Source: Sphingobacteriales bacterium (GTDB lineage Bacteria > Bacteroidota > Bacteroidia > Sphingobacteriales > Sphingobacteriaceae). From it: DNA of 37,062 bases. Location of the stretch: the NCBI GenBank assembly GCA_015654985.1, contig JAATFW010000049.1, forward strand, positions 1 through 37,062, read 5' to 3'. Each line of letters begins with the position of its first letter. Position 1 is the first letter of the stretch. Position numbers and translations under genes: made by a program. Shown piece after piece: positions 1 through 8,453 of this stretch. The notes under the pieces are model-generated. The model did no database searches, had not been told where the DNA came from, and worked only from the letters and a program-made list of their open reading frames with translations.

Positions 1-163
1 AAGTGATTTCAGCCTCTTTTTTATTGATGTTATTTTAATTGAGGCTTCTATCGGCTATCATTCTCATAAAAAATCCAGCAGAAAACTAACAATCTTTCAT
101 CGGGTTTTCATGGAAGGCGATTTATGATACAGCCTCTTTTTCTTTATAGAAAATACATACTAT

Positions 164-2431
164 TTATGCCTGTTGTCTCATTCTGATGAGGTTCAATGCA
201 GCACCGGCTTTAAACCATTCAATCTGCTGCTCATTGTATGTATGATTTACAGGGAAAGATTCCTCACTGCCATCTTTATGATGTAATAACACAGTAAGCT
301 GCTTTCCGGGAGTAAAGGAAGTAAGGCCTAAAATATCAATAGAATCATCCTCCTGCACTTTATTATAATCGTTGGGATCAGCAAAAGTAATACCCAGCAT
401 CCCCTGTTTCTTCAGGTTGGTTTCGTGGATACGGGCAAACGACTTTACCAGGATCACTCTCACTCCTAAATGACGGGGCTCCATAGCCGCATGTTCACGG
501 GAAGAACCTTCTCCGTAATTTTCATCACCCACTACAATAGTTCCTATGCCGGCCGCTTTATATGCACGCTGAGTTGCAGGAACAGGACCGTATTCCCCTG
601 TAATCTGGTTCTTAACGAAATCGCTGGTGTCATTAAAATAGTTAATGGCGCCGATCAGCATATTATTTGAAATGTTATCCAGGTGACCGCGGAATTTAAG
701 CCATGGACCTGCCATAGAAATATGATCGGTAGTACATTTGCCTTTTGCTTTGATTAACAGGCGAAGGCCGTGAAGATCAGTCCCTTCCCATGCCGGAAAC
801 GGATCAAGAAGCTGTAAACGGCTTGACTGCTCATCTACTATTACCTGAACGCTGTCGCCATCTTCAGCAGGGGCCTGGTAACCTGCATCTTCCACCGCAT
901 ATCCCCTTGCAGGCATTTCGAATCCCGAAGGCTCGTCTAACTTTACCTGCTCTCCGCTTTCATTAAGTAAAGTATCCGTAAGCGGATTAAAGGTAAGATC
1001 TCCGGCAATAGCAAGAGCGGTAACAATTTCAGGAGATGCTACAAAAGCATGAGTATTTGGATTTCCGTCATTACGCTTTGCAAAATTACGGTTAAAGGAC
1101 GTTAAAATAGAGTTTTTACGGGTAGGATCATCTGTATGACGGGCCCACTGGCCGATACACGGGCCACAGGCATTTGCCAGTACAACACCTCCGATCTTTT
1201 CGAATATCCCCAGGTATCCATCCCTTTCAACGGTATAGCGCACCAGTTCCGATCCCGGTGTTACTGTATATTCAGATTTTGCAACCAATTGTTTGTCTAC
1301 CGCCTGTTGCGCTACAGAAGCAGCCCTTGAGATATCTTCATACGATGAATTGGTACAGGAGCCTATCAGCCCCACCTCAAGTTTAGCAGGCCAGTTATGT
1401 TCTTTTACCGCTTCGGCAAATTTAGAGATAGGCCATGCCAGATCGGGTGTAAACGGACCATTTACATGGGGCTCAAGTTCTGAAAGGTTAATCTCGATCA
1501 CCTGGTCAAAATATTGTTCAGGGTTAGCATATACTTCTTCATCACCGGTAAGATGTTCGCGAACCTGGTTAGCCAGCTCTGCGATATCCGCCCTTCCTGT
1601 TCCGCGAAGGTAAGCTTCTGCCTTATCATCGTACCCGAAAATAGAAGTAGTAGCTCCTATTTCAGCTCCCATGTTACAGATGGTCGCTTTTCCGGTTGCC
1701 GACATAGAATTAGCACCTTCTCCGAAATATTCAACGATACATCCGGTACCGCCTTTTACGGTCAGTACCCCTGCAACCTTCAGGATCACATCTTTAGGAG
1801 CAGTCCACCCTGATAGTTTACCTGTTAATTTTACGCCGATCAGTTTAGGAAATTTAAGTTCCCAGGCAAAACCAGCCATTACATCGCAGGCATCAGCACC
1901 GCCAACTCCAATAGCAATCATACCCAGCCCCCCTGCATTAGGAGTATGAGAATCGGTACCGATCATCATTCCGCCCGGAAAGGCATAATTTTCCAGAACT
2001 ACCTGATGGATAATACCGGCGCCGGGTTTCCAGAAACCAAGTCCGTATTTATTACAAACAGAGGAAAGGAAGTCGTAAACTTCTTTATTGGCAGTATTCG
2101 CTATTTCAAGATCTTCTGAAGCACCAGTTTTAGCCTGGATCAGGTGATCGCAATGTACTGTTGATGGTACGGCTACCTGGGGCCTTCCGGCCTGCATAAA
2201 TTGCAGCAGGGCCATCTGGGCGGTTGCATCCTGCATTGCCACACGATCGGGAGCAAAATCCACATACGATGTTCCGCGGGTATATGCTTCCTGCGCCGCT
2301 CCGTTCCACAGGTGCGAATACAGGATTTTCTCTGTAAGAGTTAAAGGCTTACCAACAACTTTTTTAGCAGCCTCTGCACGTGCTGCTAAATTGCTGTAAA
2401 CCTTTTGAATCATTGCTATATCAAATGCCAT
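164..2431 (-). CDS. acnA: Aconitate hydratase (mitochondrial-type aconitase A)
   Basis: Cytoplasmic [4Fe-4S] TCA-cycle enzyme that isomerises citrate to isocitrate through cis-aconitate. The 755-aa protein is full length for the mitochondrial-type family. Cluster ligands are visible as C359 in GSCTNSS and C422/C425 in ACGPCIGQW; the 63-residue and 3-residue spacings match mammalian mitochondrial aconitase. The [10 protein letters not shown] motif (about residue 156) and the GSSREHAA swivel-domain motif near the C-terminus carry substrate-binding residues. The start [12 protein letters not shown] is typical of Bacteroidota aconitases. A near-match to the -7 box (TATTTTCG, minus strand, 2492-2499) lies about 60 bp upstream. 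The gene appears monocistronic: the upstream gap is non-coding and its 3' side reaches the window edge. The family assignment is secure; the symbol acnA versus acn is only convention. Confidence 0.97.
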   Translation of the reverse strand: MAFDIAMIQKVYSNLAARAEAAKKVVGKPLTLTEKILYSHLWNGAAQEAYTRGTSYVDFAPDRVAMQDATAQMALLQFMQAGRPQVAVPSTVHCDHLIQAKTGASEDLEIANTANKEVYDFLSSVCNKYGLGFWKPGAGIIHQVVLENYAFPGGMMIGTDSHTPNAGGLGMIAIGVGGADACDVMAGFAWELKFPKLIGVKLTGKLSGWTAPKDVILKVAGVLTVKGGTGCIVEYFGEGANSMSATGKATICNMGAEIGATTSIFGYDDKAEAYLRGTGRADIAELANQVREHLTGDEEVYANPEQYFDQVIEINLSELEPHVNGPFTPDLAWPISKFAEAVKEHNWPAKLEVGLIGSCTNSSYEDISRAASVAQQAVDKQLVAKSEYTVTPGSELVRYTVERDGYLGIFEKIGGVVLANACGPCIGQWARHTDDPTRKNSILTSFNRNFAKRNDGNPNTHAFVASPEIVTALAIAGDLTFNPLTDTLLNESGEQVKLDEPSGFEMPARGYAVEDAGYQAPAEDGDSVQVIVDEQSSRLQLLDPFPAWEGTDLHGLRLLIKAKGKCTTDHISMAGPWLKFRGHLDNISNNMLIGAINYFNDTSDFVKNQITGEYGPVPATQRAYKAAGIGTIVVGDENYGEGSSREHAAMEPRHLGVRVILVKSFARIHETNLKKQGMLGITFADPNDYNKVQEDDSIDILGLTSFTPGKQLTVLLHHKDGSEESFPVNHTYNEQQIEWFKAGAALNLIRMRQQA

Positions 2432-2829
2432 TACTTTTGATTTAAACGGGTTTACTCATTATCTAACTCTTAACAGGAGTTATAGTTCTCGCGAAAATAC
2501 AAAAAATGCTAAAAAGTGACTGTCATCACATTCTACATTTATTATTTGGAAAAATTCTAAAGAAGGAAAAAGTTAAAGAATGAGAGTTGCCGGATGAAAG
2601 AAGAGGGAACTGCAAGCTGCAGAGAAACAAATATATAGGTTATGAGTTATGGGTTTCCGCTGATTTAAAAATTGATTTAAAAATGCAACAGGTATCTTTG
2701 TTAATGGAACTGCCATAAGTGGGATATTGACAGAAGCCATACCGAAATCAGGATGCGCTCTGAAAGATCAATGGAAAAACAGGAGAAGACCTGTAGATGG
2801 CCTGTATTTGTATCTACCATGTGCCAGGG

Positions 2830-2887
2830 ATAAGCCTACCATGAGCCTACCTTTTTAGGGAAAAAGGTAGGCTCATGGTAGGCTTAT
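2830..2887. repeat. 27-bp perfect inverted repeat with 4-nt loop
   Basis: The left arm 2830-2856 and right arm 2861-2887 are exact reverse complements around the loop AGGG. Each arm contains the 8-mer AGCCTACC twice, 11 bp apart, so the hairpin is itself built from a short direct repeat. Transcribed from either strand it would form a very stable stem. It is not followed by a clear U-run and lies about 330 bp past the deacetylase stop, so a simple terminator role is doubtful. A REP- or MITE-like intergenic palindrome is an alternative. Confidence 0.85.
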
Positions 2888-2934
2888 GGTAGCTATATCC
2901 CGGATGCATGTACAGATCCTCTATTGGTTTTATC

Positions 2935-3075
2935 TTATTCATCTACTGATTCGTCAGGCACCTTTTGGAATGGGCCTTTTAACAGGCGTGCCTTCGTATG
3001 AATCTCCGGAGATTTTGCAAACAGACTATAGCCCGGAACATTATAAATAGACTCTGTTATCCATAGCTTTTTCAT
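2935..3075 (-). CDS. Possible small ORF or gene remnant, 46 aa, unknown
   Basis: ATG at 3075 opens a 46-codon frame beginning MKKLWITESIY and ending KVPDESVDE before TAA. The same frame stays open for about 20 codons upstream of the ATG, back to a TGA. The composition looks protein-like (mixed charged and hydrophobic residues, no low complexity), but I recognise no family. There is no convincing promoter or ribosome-binding site. It could be a genuine small protein, the 3' remnant of a decayed gene, or chance. Confidence 0.25.
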   Translation of the reverse strand: MKKLWITESIYNVPGYSLFAKSPEIHTKARLLKGPFQKVPDESVDE

Positions 3076-3216
3076 CCCAAAAGAGAGGTCATTAGCCGGC
3101 AGTATCGAACGCCCAGTTAAACAGGCAAATCAGACACCAACCTCTTTTCAGGGAATCAAATGCCTTATTTTTATCGGGGGACTATCAGCTCAGCTAAAGT
3201 GGTGCCAAACTGAAAC

Positions 3217-3834
3217 TTAAAGTGTGCCGAACTGAAATCCCTCGTCGCTCCAGGCCTTTAAAGCCCGGGGCAGGGTATACTCCAGCCGCTTAAAAGCCTT
3301 CAGACTATCATGAAAAACAACTATAGATCCGGGCTCAGTCTTTTCCAACACATTCTTAAGGCACCCTTCAGGATTCAGGTTTTGATCAAAGTCGCCGCTT
3401 AAAACATCCCACATAATAATTTTAAGATCCGGAATTTTTGATCTGAGCAGGGATATCTGCGAATATTTGATCCGGCCATAGGGAGGCCTGAAAAGCCCGG
3501 AGTTAACCAGTTCATGGCATTTCAGCATATTGGCGAGGTATTCCTGATCTGCTGTAGCCCAACCTTTTAAATGATTAAATGTATGGTTGCCAACTGCATG
3601 GCCGGCCTTTACAACCTGGTCAAATACCTCAGGATGTTTTCTTACATTGTCGCCAATACAAAAAAAAGTAGCTTTGGCATTGTATTCATTTAATGAATTA
3701 AGTACAAAGGGTGTAACATTAGGTATCGGACCGTCGTCAAAGGTAATATAGATAGTGTTGGTATCATTAGGATTTCTCCAGGTAAGCGAAGGATATATGC
3801 GTCTGAGCCAGAAAGGAGTTTTAATAAGATACAT
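3217..3834 (-). CDS. Polysaccharide deacetylase (NodB-homology, CE4)
   Basis: A metal-dependent deacetylase of the NodB/CE4 fold, acting on N-acetylated sugar polymers such as peptidoglycan or an exopolysaccharide. From the start at 3834 (205 aa) the conserved motifs run in order: TFDDGP (D33-D34), HAVGNHTFNH (metal ligands H84 and H88), RPPYG (about residue 116), DVLSGDFD (about 143) and FHD (H175). The start MYLIKTPFWL at 3834 is preferred over an ATG 27 bp upstream because relatives begin this way and it leaves room for promoters before the divergent tolC. There is no cleavable signal peptide, so it is cytoplasmic or loosely membrane-associated. The C-terminus ends GFQFGTL, and a near-copy of that coding stretch lies just downstream (see findings). 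Confidence 0.9.
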   Translation of the reverse strand: MYLIKTPFWLRRIYPSLTWRNPNDTNTIYITFDDGPIPNVTPFVLNSLNEYNAKATFFCIGDNVRKHPEVFDQVVKAGHAVGNHTFNHLKGWATADQEYLANMLKCHELVNSGLFRPPYGRIKYSQISLLRSKIPDLKIIMWDVLSGDFDQNLNPEGCLKNVLEKTEPGSIVVFHDSLKAFKRLEYTLPRALKAWSDEGFQFGTL

Positions 3835-3887
3835 AAAATTAGAAGTAAAAACTTCAGGCAATAGTACAAAATAATTACTTTAGGAGA

Positions 3888-5333
3888 ATGATCTTTAAAA
3901 ACATCACACAGGTACTCTTAGCTATAAAAGCAGTTTTTTCCCTGATTATGTTTACTGCATTTACAGCAGAGGCGCAGGAAAAAATTACGCTGGAACAGGC
4001 TGTGGCAATTACATTGCAAAATAATCTTCAGATAAAACAGTCGCAGTTGGGTGAAGCTTTATCGCAGGAGGATCTGAAGCAATCAAAGCTTTACTTTTAC
4101 CCTACATTAAATGCAAGCTCTAATCTCGATTTTTCTTTTGGAAGGAATCCAGACCCTCAGACGTATCAGTTTGTGAATCAAAGAATAACCACAGCCAATG
4201 GTAATGCCTCTACTTCTCTTCCCCTCTTCCAGGGGTTTCGGTTGTGGCATCAGGTTTCTCAATTTAAATATCAACTGGAGGCTGATAAAAGTGCTACAAG
4301 GAAAATCGAAAATGACCTCTCCCTGACTGTTGTTACCACTTACCTGCAGATACTCAGTAACCAGGACCTTTTAACAGCAGCCCAGCAACAGCTTGAGCTT
4401 GCCAGGCTGCAGCTTGACAGGGCGCAGAAGCAGTTCGACGTAGGAAATAACACAGTAGCTGACCTGTCACAGGCAAAAGCCCAGGTTGCTACTGCTGAAC
4501 TTAATGTTACTACAGCCCGCAACCAGGTTGACATATCCTACCTGAATCTGGCTCAATTGATGGAACGTGATCCTGCAAGCCATTTTGAAGTAGTAAAACC
4601 GGTAATAAACCAGCTGGGAGATATTAATACTACTCCTGCGGCTGAAATCTATTCGCAAGCCGCAGATAATTATCCCGACATTACCCTGGCACATTACCGC
4701 ACACTTACGAGTTTAAAAGCGGTCGATGTTGCCAAAGCAGGATTATTTCCGCGTCTTACTTTCCAGGCCAACCTGGGCTCGGGATATTCCAGCAGTGTAT
4801 ACCATTCAACAGGCAGTACCGCCACAGGCGAAATGATTCAAATAGGCCACGTTCGCGGTACAGGAGAGATTGTAGAAACACCTGAGTACCTTACTTTCAG
4901 TGAAAGAACCCGTTTTGGCGATCAGCTAAGCGATAACTTCAGTCAATCGTTAGGATTTACTTTAAGCATTCCCATTTTCAATAATTACTCTTCAAGGATC
5001 AATGTCAGGAAAGCTAAGATAACCTATCAGAACGCCCAGGTCTCAGAACAGCTCGCAAGAAACAACTTTAATAAGATCATTTATCAGGCTGTAACTGATC
5101 TTCGGGCAGCAGAAAGCAGCTATAAATCTGCTAGCAGCGCGTTTGAGTCGTCAAAGGACGCCTTTAATGCTATTCAGCAACGTTATAATGTAGGTCTGGT
5201 AAACTCTTTGGACTTCAATCAGGCCCAGACAGATCTGAACCAGAAGGAGTTCGATCTTATCCAGAACCGCTATAATCTTATCTTCAGAAATAAGATCATT
5301 GATTTTTATCTCGGCAAACCCTTAACTTTTTAA
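3888..5333 (+). CDS. TolC-family outer membrane efflux channel
   Basis: Outer-membrane channel component of a tripartite exporter. The 481-aa protein starts with a hydrophobic signal peptide ending near AFTAEAQ and shows the two-repeat TolC layout. Each repeat has long helices rich in Q, A and N (for example LELARLQLDRAQKQFDVGN at about 166-184), and the family feature LEQAVAITLQNN follows the signal. The length fits the family. It is followed 19 bp downstream by an HlyD-type adaptor in the same direction, so the two are co-transcribed. No inner-membrane pump (ABC or RND) lies next to them, so the substrate cannot be inferred. Confidence 0.93.
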   Translation: MIFKNITQVLLAIKAVFSLIMFTAFTAEAQEKITLEQAVAITLQNNLQIKQSQLGEALSQEDLKQSKLYFYPTLNASSNLDFSFGRNPDPQTYQFVNQRITTANGNASTSLPLFQGFRLWHQVSQFKYQLEADKSATRKIENDLSLTVVTTYLQILSNQDLLTAAQQQLELARLQLDRAQKQFDVGNNTVADLSQAKAQVATAELNVTTARNQVDISYLNLAQLMERDPASHFEVVKPVINQLGDINTTPAAEIYSQAADNYPDITLAHYRTLTSLKAVDVAKAGLFPRLTFQANLGSGYSSSVYHSTGSTATGEMIQIGHVRGTGEIVETPEYLTFSERTRFGDQLSDNFSQSLGFTLSIPIFNNYSSRINVRKAKITYQNAQVSEQLARNNFNKIIYQAVTDLRAAESSYKSASSAFESSKDAFNAIQQRYNVGLVNSLDFNQAQTDLNQKEFDLIQNRYNLIFRNKIIDFYLGKPLTF

Positions 5334-5352
5334 AGAAAGCATACCAAATAAA

Positions 5353-6693
5353 ATGGCAAAGAAAAAGAACACATTAAAGTACCTGATCATAGGAGCAATT
5401 ATATTGGTTATAATTGCTGTTGCAGGCAACAAATTAGGCTGGTTTGGTAAAGGTGAAACAATACAGGTATCCACAGAGAAGGTACAGAAAAGATCGATCG
5501 TCGAAACGGTGTCTGCGAGCGGAAAGGTACAGCCTGAAGTAGAAGTAAAGCTGAGCTCGGAAGTTTCCGGGGAAGTTGTTGAACTGCTTGTAAAGGAGGG
5601 AGACGTTGTGAAAAAGGGGCAGCTATTATGCAAAATCCGCCCCGATATTCTTCAATCAGGTTATAACCGGACCGTTGCTTCCCTTAATACCCAGCGTGCA
5701 ACCCTGGCGTCGGCACAGCAGCAATTAAAGCAGGCTGAAGCTACTTTTAAGAATACAGAGGCAAGCTATAAAAGAAGCGAAGAGCTTTTTCATAAAAAGG
5801 TTTTATCTGCATCTGAATATGATGCAGCGCAGGCTGAGTACCTGGGGGCAAAGGCCAATCTCGAAGCTTTACGGCAAAATATTATTGGCTCAAAATATGG
5901 TGTAGAACAGTCACAGGCTGTAGTGAAAGAAGCTGCAGATAACCTTGCCCGTACTACTATCTATTCTCCGGTAGACGGAGTTGTTTCAAAGCTTTCGATA
6001 GAACTTGGGGAACGGGTGGTTGGAACTGCACAAATGGCTGGGACGGAAATTATGCGGATCTCTAACCTTAATACCATGGAAGTTAACGTTGATGTAAATG
6101 AGAACGACATTAACAGGGTAGCTTTAGGAGACGAGGCTGAAATAGAAGTGGACGCTTTTCAGGGAAAGAAATTTAAAGGGACTGTTACCGAAATTGGCAG
6201 TTCTGCCAATGTTGAAGGCACAAGTGCTGATCAGGTTACCAATTTTACGGTAAAGGTGAGGATCCTGCCCGAGTCGTATGCTGCTCTTCTGATACAAAAT
6301 GCCAAAAACAACTCGCCTTTCCGGCCCGGTTTATCTGCTACTGTAGATATACAAACTGAAAAAGCTACAGGATTAACTGTTCCGATCCAGTCGGTTACCA
6401 CACGTGATGAAGTGAAGGAGACAACAGTGGCCGGAAAACCTGCAACGGAGAAAAAAGCAGCCGTAAAACCTGTTGTAAAAGAATGCGTGTTTATCAATAA
6501 AGATGGCATTGCAAAACAGGTTTTCGTAACCACCGGGATACAGAATGACACCTATATTATAGTACTTTCGGGACTGAAAGGTAACGAAGAGGTGATATCC
6601 GGGCCTTTCACAGCCATTTCAAAAACACTTAAGGATGGCTCTAAATTAGAAAAAGTAAGCAAAGACAAACTTTTCGAAGGAGAGAAGAAGTAG
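5353..6693 (+). CDS. Efflux periplasmic adaptor (HlyD/MacA-type membrane fusion protein)
   Basis: Periplasmic adaptor linking an inner-membrane pump to the TolC-like channel encoded just upstream. The 446-aa protein has one N-terminal membrane anchor (about residues 9-26), a biotinyl-lipoyl-like half-domain with VVKKGQLLCKI (about 86-96), and a coiled-coil hairpin with heptad-like A/Q/L content (about 105-185). The second lipoyl half follows (IYSPVDGVVSKL), then a beta-barrel domain and a membrane-proximal domain. A K/A/T-rich insertion (about 360-375) sits in the last domain. The layout is closest to MacA, which works with a MacB ABC permease, but no macB is present here. The operon ends at the intrinsic terminator at 6746-6775. 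Confidence 0.92.
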   Translation: MAKKKNTLKYLIIGAIILVIIAVAGNKLGWFGKGETIQVSTEKVQKRSIVETVSASGKVQPEVEVKLSSEVSGEVVELLVKEGDVVKKGQLLCKIRPDILQSGYNRTVASLNTQRATLASAQQQLKQAEATFKNTEASYKRSEELFHKKVLSASEYDAAQAEYLGAKANLEALRQNIIGSKYGVEQSQAVVKEAADNLARTTIYSPVDGVVSKLSIELGERVVGTAQMAGTEIMRISNLNTMEVNVDVNENDINRVALGDEAEIEVDAFQGKKFKGTVTEIGSSANVEGTSADQVTNFTVKVRILPESYAALLIQNAKNNSPFRPGLSATVDIQTEKATGLTVPIQSVTTRDEVKETTVAGKPATEKKAAVKPVVKECVFINKDGIAKQVFVTTGIQNDTYIIVLSGLKGNEEVISGPFTAISKTLKDGSKLEKVSKDKLFEGEKK

Positions 6694-6745
6694 GCCCTGA
6701 ACGCATACTTCCTGCATCCTACAATCAATTTTATTTAGTAAACTT

Positions 6746-6775
6746 GTCCCGGTAAATAACCGGGACTTTTTATTT
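6746..6775 (+). terminator. Intrinsic terminator abutting gpsA
   Basis: An 8-bp perfect stem (6746-6753 with 6759-6766, GTCCCGGT/ACCGGGAC) and 5-nt loop are followed by TTTTTATTT, which ends directly against the gpsA ATG at 6776. This is a canonical terminator for tolC-hlyD. A one-mismatch -7 box (TAAACTTG, 6739-6746) overlaps the left arm, so gpsA transcripts could start inside the stem and escape the hairpin. Confidence 0.85.
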
Positions 6776-7780
6776 ATGAGCCAAACAGCGAAAATTGCAG
6801 TCATAGGAGGAGGAAGCTGGGCAACGGCAAACATTAAAATGCTGTCTGACAACAGGACTCCAAAGGAGATCTTCTGGTGGATGCGAAGCACAGAATCTAT
6901 TGAACATCTTAAGCGCTTTAAACATAACCCAAATTACCTGAGCTCTGTTGAAATTAAGGTTCCGGCCCGCCATATCAGTAATGATCTCGAATTCATATTG
7001 TCGCAGGCCGACATGGTACTGCTTAATGTTCCTGCAGCATTTCTGAAAGAAGTACTGGCTGGAATTCAGCCAGGCAGCGTTAAAGGTAAAAAGATCATTT
7101 CTGCCATAAAAGGGTTTGTTCCTGACGATAATATGATCATCGGGGAATTTATGCATAAAAAGTACGGCGTCCCACTTGAGAATATTGTGGTACTGAGCGG
7201 TCCCTGTCATGCAGAAGAGGTTGCCCTCGAAAAATTATCTTATCTAACCATTGCTTCGGCGGATACCGGGCTTGCCTCAGCTTTTGCTGACATGATAAGT
7301 ACCCGCTACATTAAAACGAATGTTTCTGATGATATTTATGGCACTGAATATGCCGCAGTACTTAAAAATGTCTATGCAGTGGCAAGCGGCATCTGTAATG
7401 GATTGGGTTATGGGGATAATTTTCAATCTGTACTGATCTCTAACGCTATCCGCGAAATAATGCGCTTTGTTGATGCCGTACACCCGATAGACCGTGACAT
7501 TAAAGAGTCGGCTTACCTGGGCGACCTCCTGGTTACTGCATATTCACAATTCAGCCGGAACCGCATGTTTGGTAATATGATAGGGAAAGGGTATACTGTA
7601 AAATCGGCACAGCTTGAAATGAAAATGATTGCCGAGGGATATTATGCATCAAACTCACTGCACCAGATCAATAAATTACATAAAGTTAATATGCCTATAT
7701 GCCGGGCTGTATATGCCATTCTTTATGAGCAGCACTCCCCTCTTATCGAAATGAAGTTACTGGCTGATCAGCTTTCATAA
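6776..7780 (+). CDS. gpsA: Glycerol-3-phosphate dehydrogenase [NAD(P)+]
   Basis: Cytoplasmic enzyme that reduces dihydroxyacetone phosphate to sn-glycerol 3-phosphate, the backbone for phospholipids. The 334-aa protein has the N-terminal Rossmann motif AVIGGGSWATA (residues 8-18), the LSGPCHAEEVA motif (140-150, the Bacteroidota form of LSGPSFAKEV), and the catalytic lysine K197 in AAVLKNVYAVASG. GYGDN follows at 211-215. The ATG at 6776 is required because the nucleotide-binding strand begins at residue 7. The start codon sits immediately after the U-tract of the preceding terminator, so there is no separate Shine-Dalgarno. Confidence 0.96.
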   Translation: MSQTAKIAVIGGGSWATANIKMLSDNRTPKEIFWWMRSTESIEHLKRFKHNPNYLSSVEIKVPARHISNDLEFILSQADMVLLNVPAAFLKEVLAGIQPGSVKGKKIISAIKGFVPDDNMIIGEFMHKKYGVPLENIVVLSGPCHAEEVALEKLSYLTIASADTGLASAFADMISTRYIKTNVSDDIYGTEYAAVLKNVYAVASGICNGLGYGDNFQSVLISNAIREIMRFVDAVHPIDRDIKESAYLGDLLVTAYSQFSRNRMFGNMIGKGYTVKSAQLEMKMIAEGYYASNSLHQINKLHKVNMPICRAVYAILYEQHSPLIEMKLLADQLS

Positions 7781-7818
7781 CCTGCAAACATCCTCAGCTT
7801 TGTATTGTTAACTAAGAA

Positions 7819-7846
7819 GTTGAAGGTTGCGGGTTGAAAGTTGCAG
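7819..7846. repeat. Heptamer tandem array (GTTGAAG type)
   Basis: Four exact 7-bp units lie end to end: GTTGAAG, GTTGCGG, GTTGAAA, GTTGCAG. The array is 38 bp past the gpsA stop. It is one of at least six 7-bp arrays in this window. Confidence 0.85.
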
Positions 7847-8034
7847 GCCTACAGCGATCTCAAAAAATCAGCTTAAACATAGAAAACATCTTGTAGCTGG
7901 CATTGAGTTCATTTTACAACTTGTAAATTATACGTATAAATTATCTTAATTCGTTGGCTGTAAAAGTTATAAAGTGCATTTTTTCACATAATGCTACTAT
8001 CATTTTTATTATAAATTAACATAACACTACTACT

Positions 8035-8313
8035 ATGAAGAATATGATTTTCTGGGGCGTTACTGCCGGCGCTGCTACTGCAGCAATTGTTGCTCTCATG
8101 TATCAGAGAAAAGATGGATCAAGACTGGCTGACGGCCTGTTGGATTCGGCCAGAGGCGTGGGAAACCGTTTAATGGAATACGGGAACCAGATAAAAGACC
8201 GTCTTTTAAATAACGTTAAAGGTCCGAACGGCGAACCTGTTTTCCTTGATATGTACGACAGGCAGTTCTATGAAGACAATCTGGGAAAAAGAGTATATGT
8301 TGAAAATGACTAG
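8035..8313 (+). CDS. Small YtxH-like membrane protein
   Basis: A 92-aa protein of unknown function. An N-terminal transmembrane or signal-anchor segment rich in A and G (about residues 4-22, IFWGVTAGAATAAIVALMY) is followed by a charged amphipathic helix (SARGVGNRLMEYGNQIKDRL, about 38-57) and a soluble tail. This resembles the loosely defined YtxH/gas-vesicle-protein-like stress families, which have one membrane helix and one amphipathic helix. The likely topology is inner-membrane anchored with the tail in the cytoplasm. The gene is monocistronic, with a bidirectional terminator just downstream. Family assignment is tentative; that it is a gene is fairly secure from composition and placement. 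Confidence 0.75.
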   Translation: MKNMIFWGVTAGAATAAIVALMYQRKDGSRLADGLLDSARGVGNRLMEYGNQIKDRLLNNVKGPNGEPVFLDMYDRQFYEDNLGKRVYVEND

Positions 8314-8320
8314 CATCAAA

Positions 8321-8355
8321 GTTATAAGTCGTAAGTTATAAGTTATAAGTATAAA
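8321..8355. repeat. Heptamer tandem array (GTTATAA type)
   Basis: Five 7-bp units: GTTATAA, GTCGTAA, GTTATAA, GTTATAA, GTATAAA. The array begins 7 bp after the YtxH-like stop codon and ends just before the bidirectional terminator. Confidence 0.85.
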
Positions 8356-8365
8356 TCGCCTTAAT

Positions 8366-8400
8366 AAAAAACGGGCTTTCCTTTTGGGATGCCCGTTTTT
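8366..8400. terminator. Bidirectional intrinsic terminator
   Basis: Perfect arms AAAAACGGGC (8367-8376) and GCCCGTTTTT (8391-8400) surround a 14-nt loop, with A-run and T-run outer ends. It lies between the convergent YtxH-like gene (+) and the RNA helicase (-), and can serve both. Confidence 0.9.
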
Positions 8401-8453
8401 ATTATTTATAGAAAAGCAATTTTGCTTATTGCTCCCATACTAAAAGCTAAGAT

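Larger units (their letters stand above)
2432..3216. other. 785-bp stretch without a confident gene
   Basis: This gap lies between the aconitase start and the polysaccharide deacetylase stop. It holds a weak aconitase promoter candidate (2492-2499), two GTTATGR heptamers (2639-2652), a long perfect palindrome (2830-2887) and a minus-strand ORF of 46 codons (2935-3075). The remainder shows no convincing coding signal on either strand. Its mixed content looks like decayed sequence or a former insertion site rather than a regulatory region. Confidence 0.6.

Noticed and set aside
470-1949. Several plus-strand open frames of 64-106 codons opposite aconitase
   Set aside because: They lie entirely inside a clear full-length gene on the other strand, show no family features and are low-complexity shadows of its codon pattern.
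2662-2856. About 60-codon open frame on the plus strand running into the palindrome
   Set aside because: It has no start codon at a sensible place, no recognisable sequence, and ends inside the inverted repeat.
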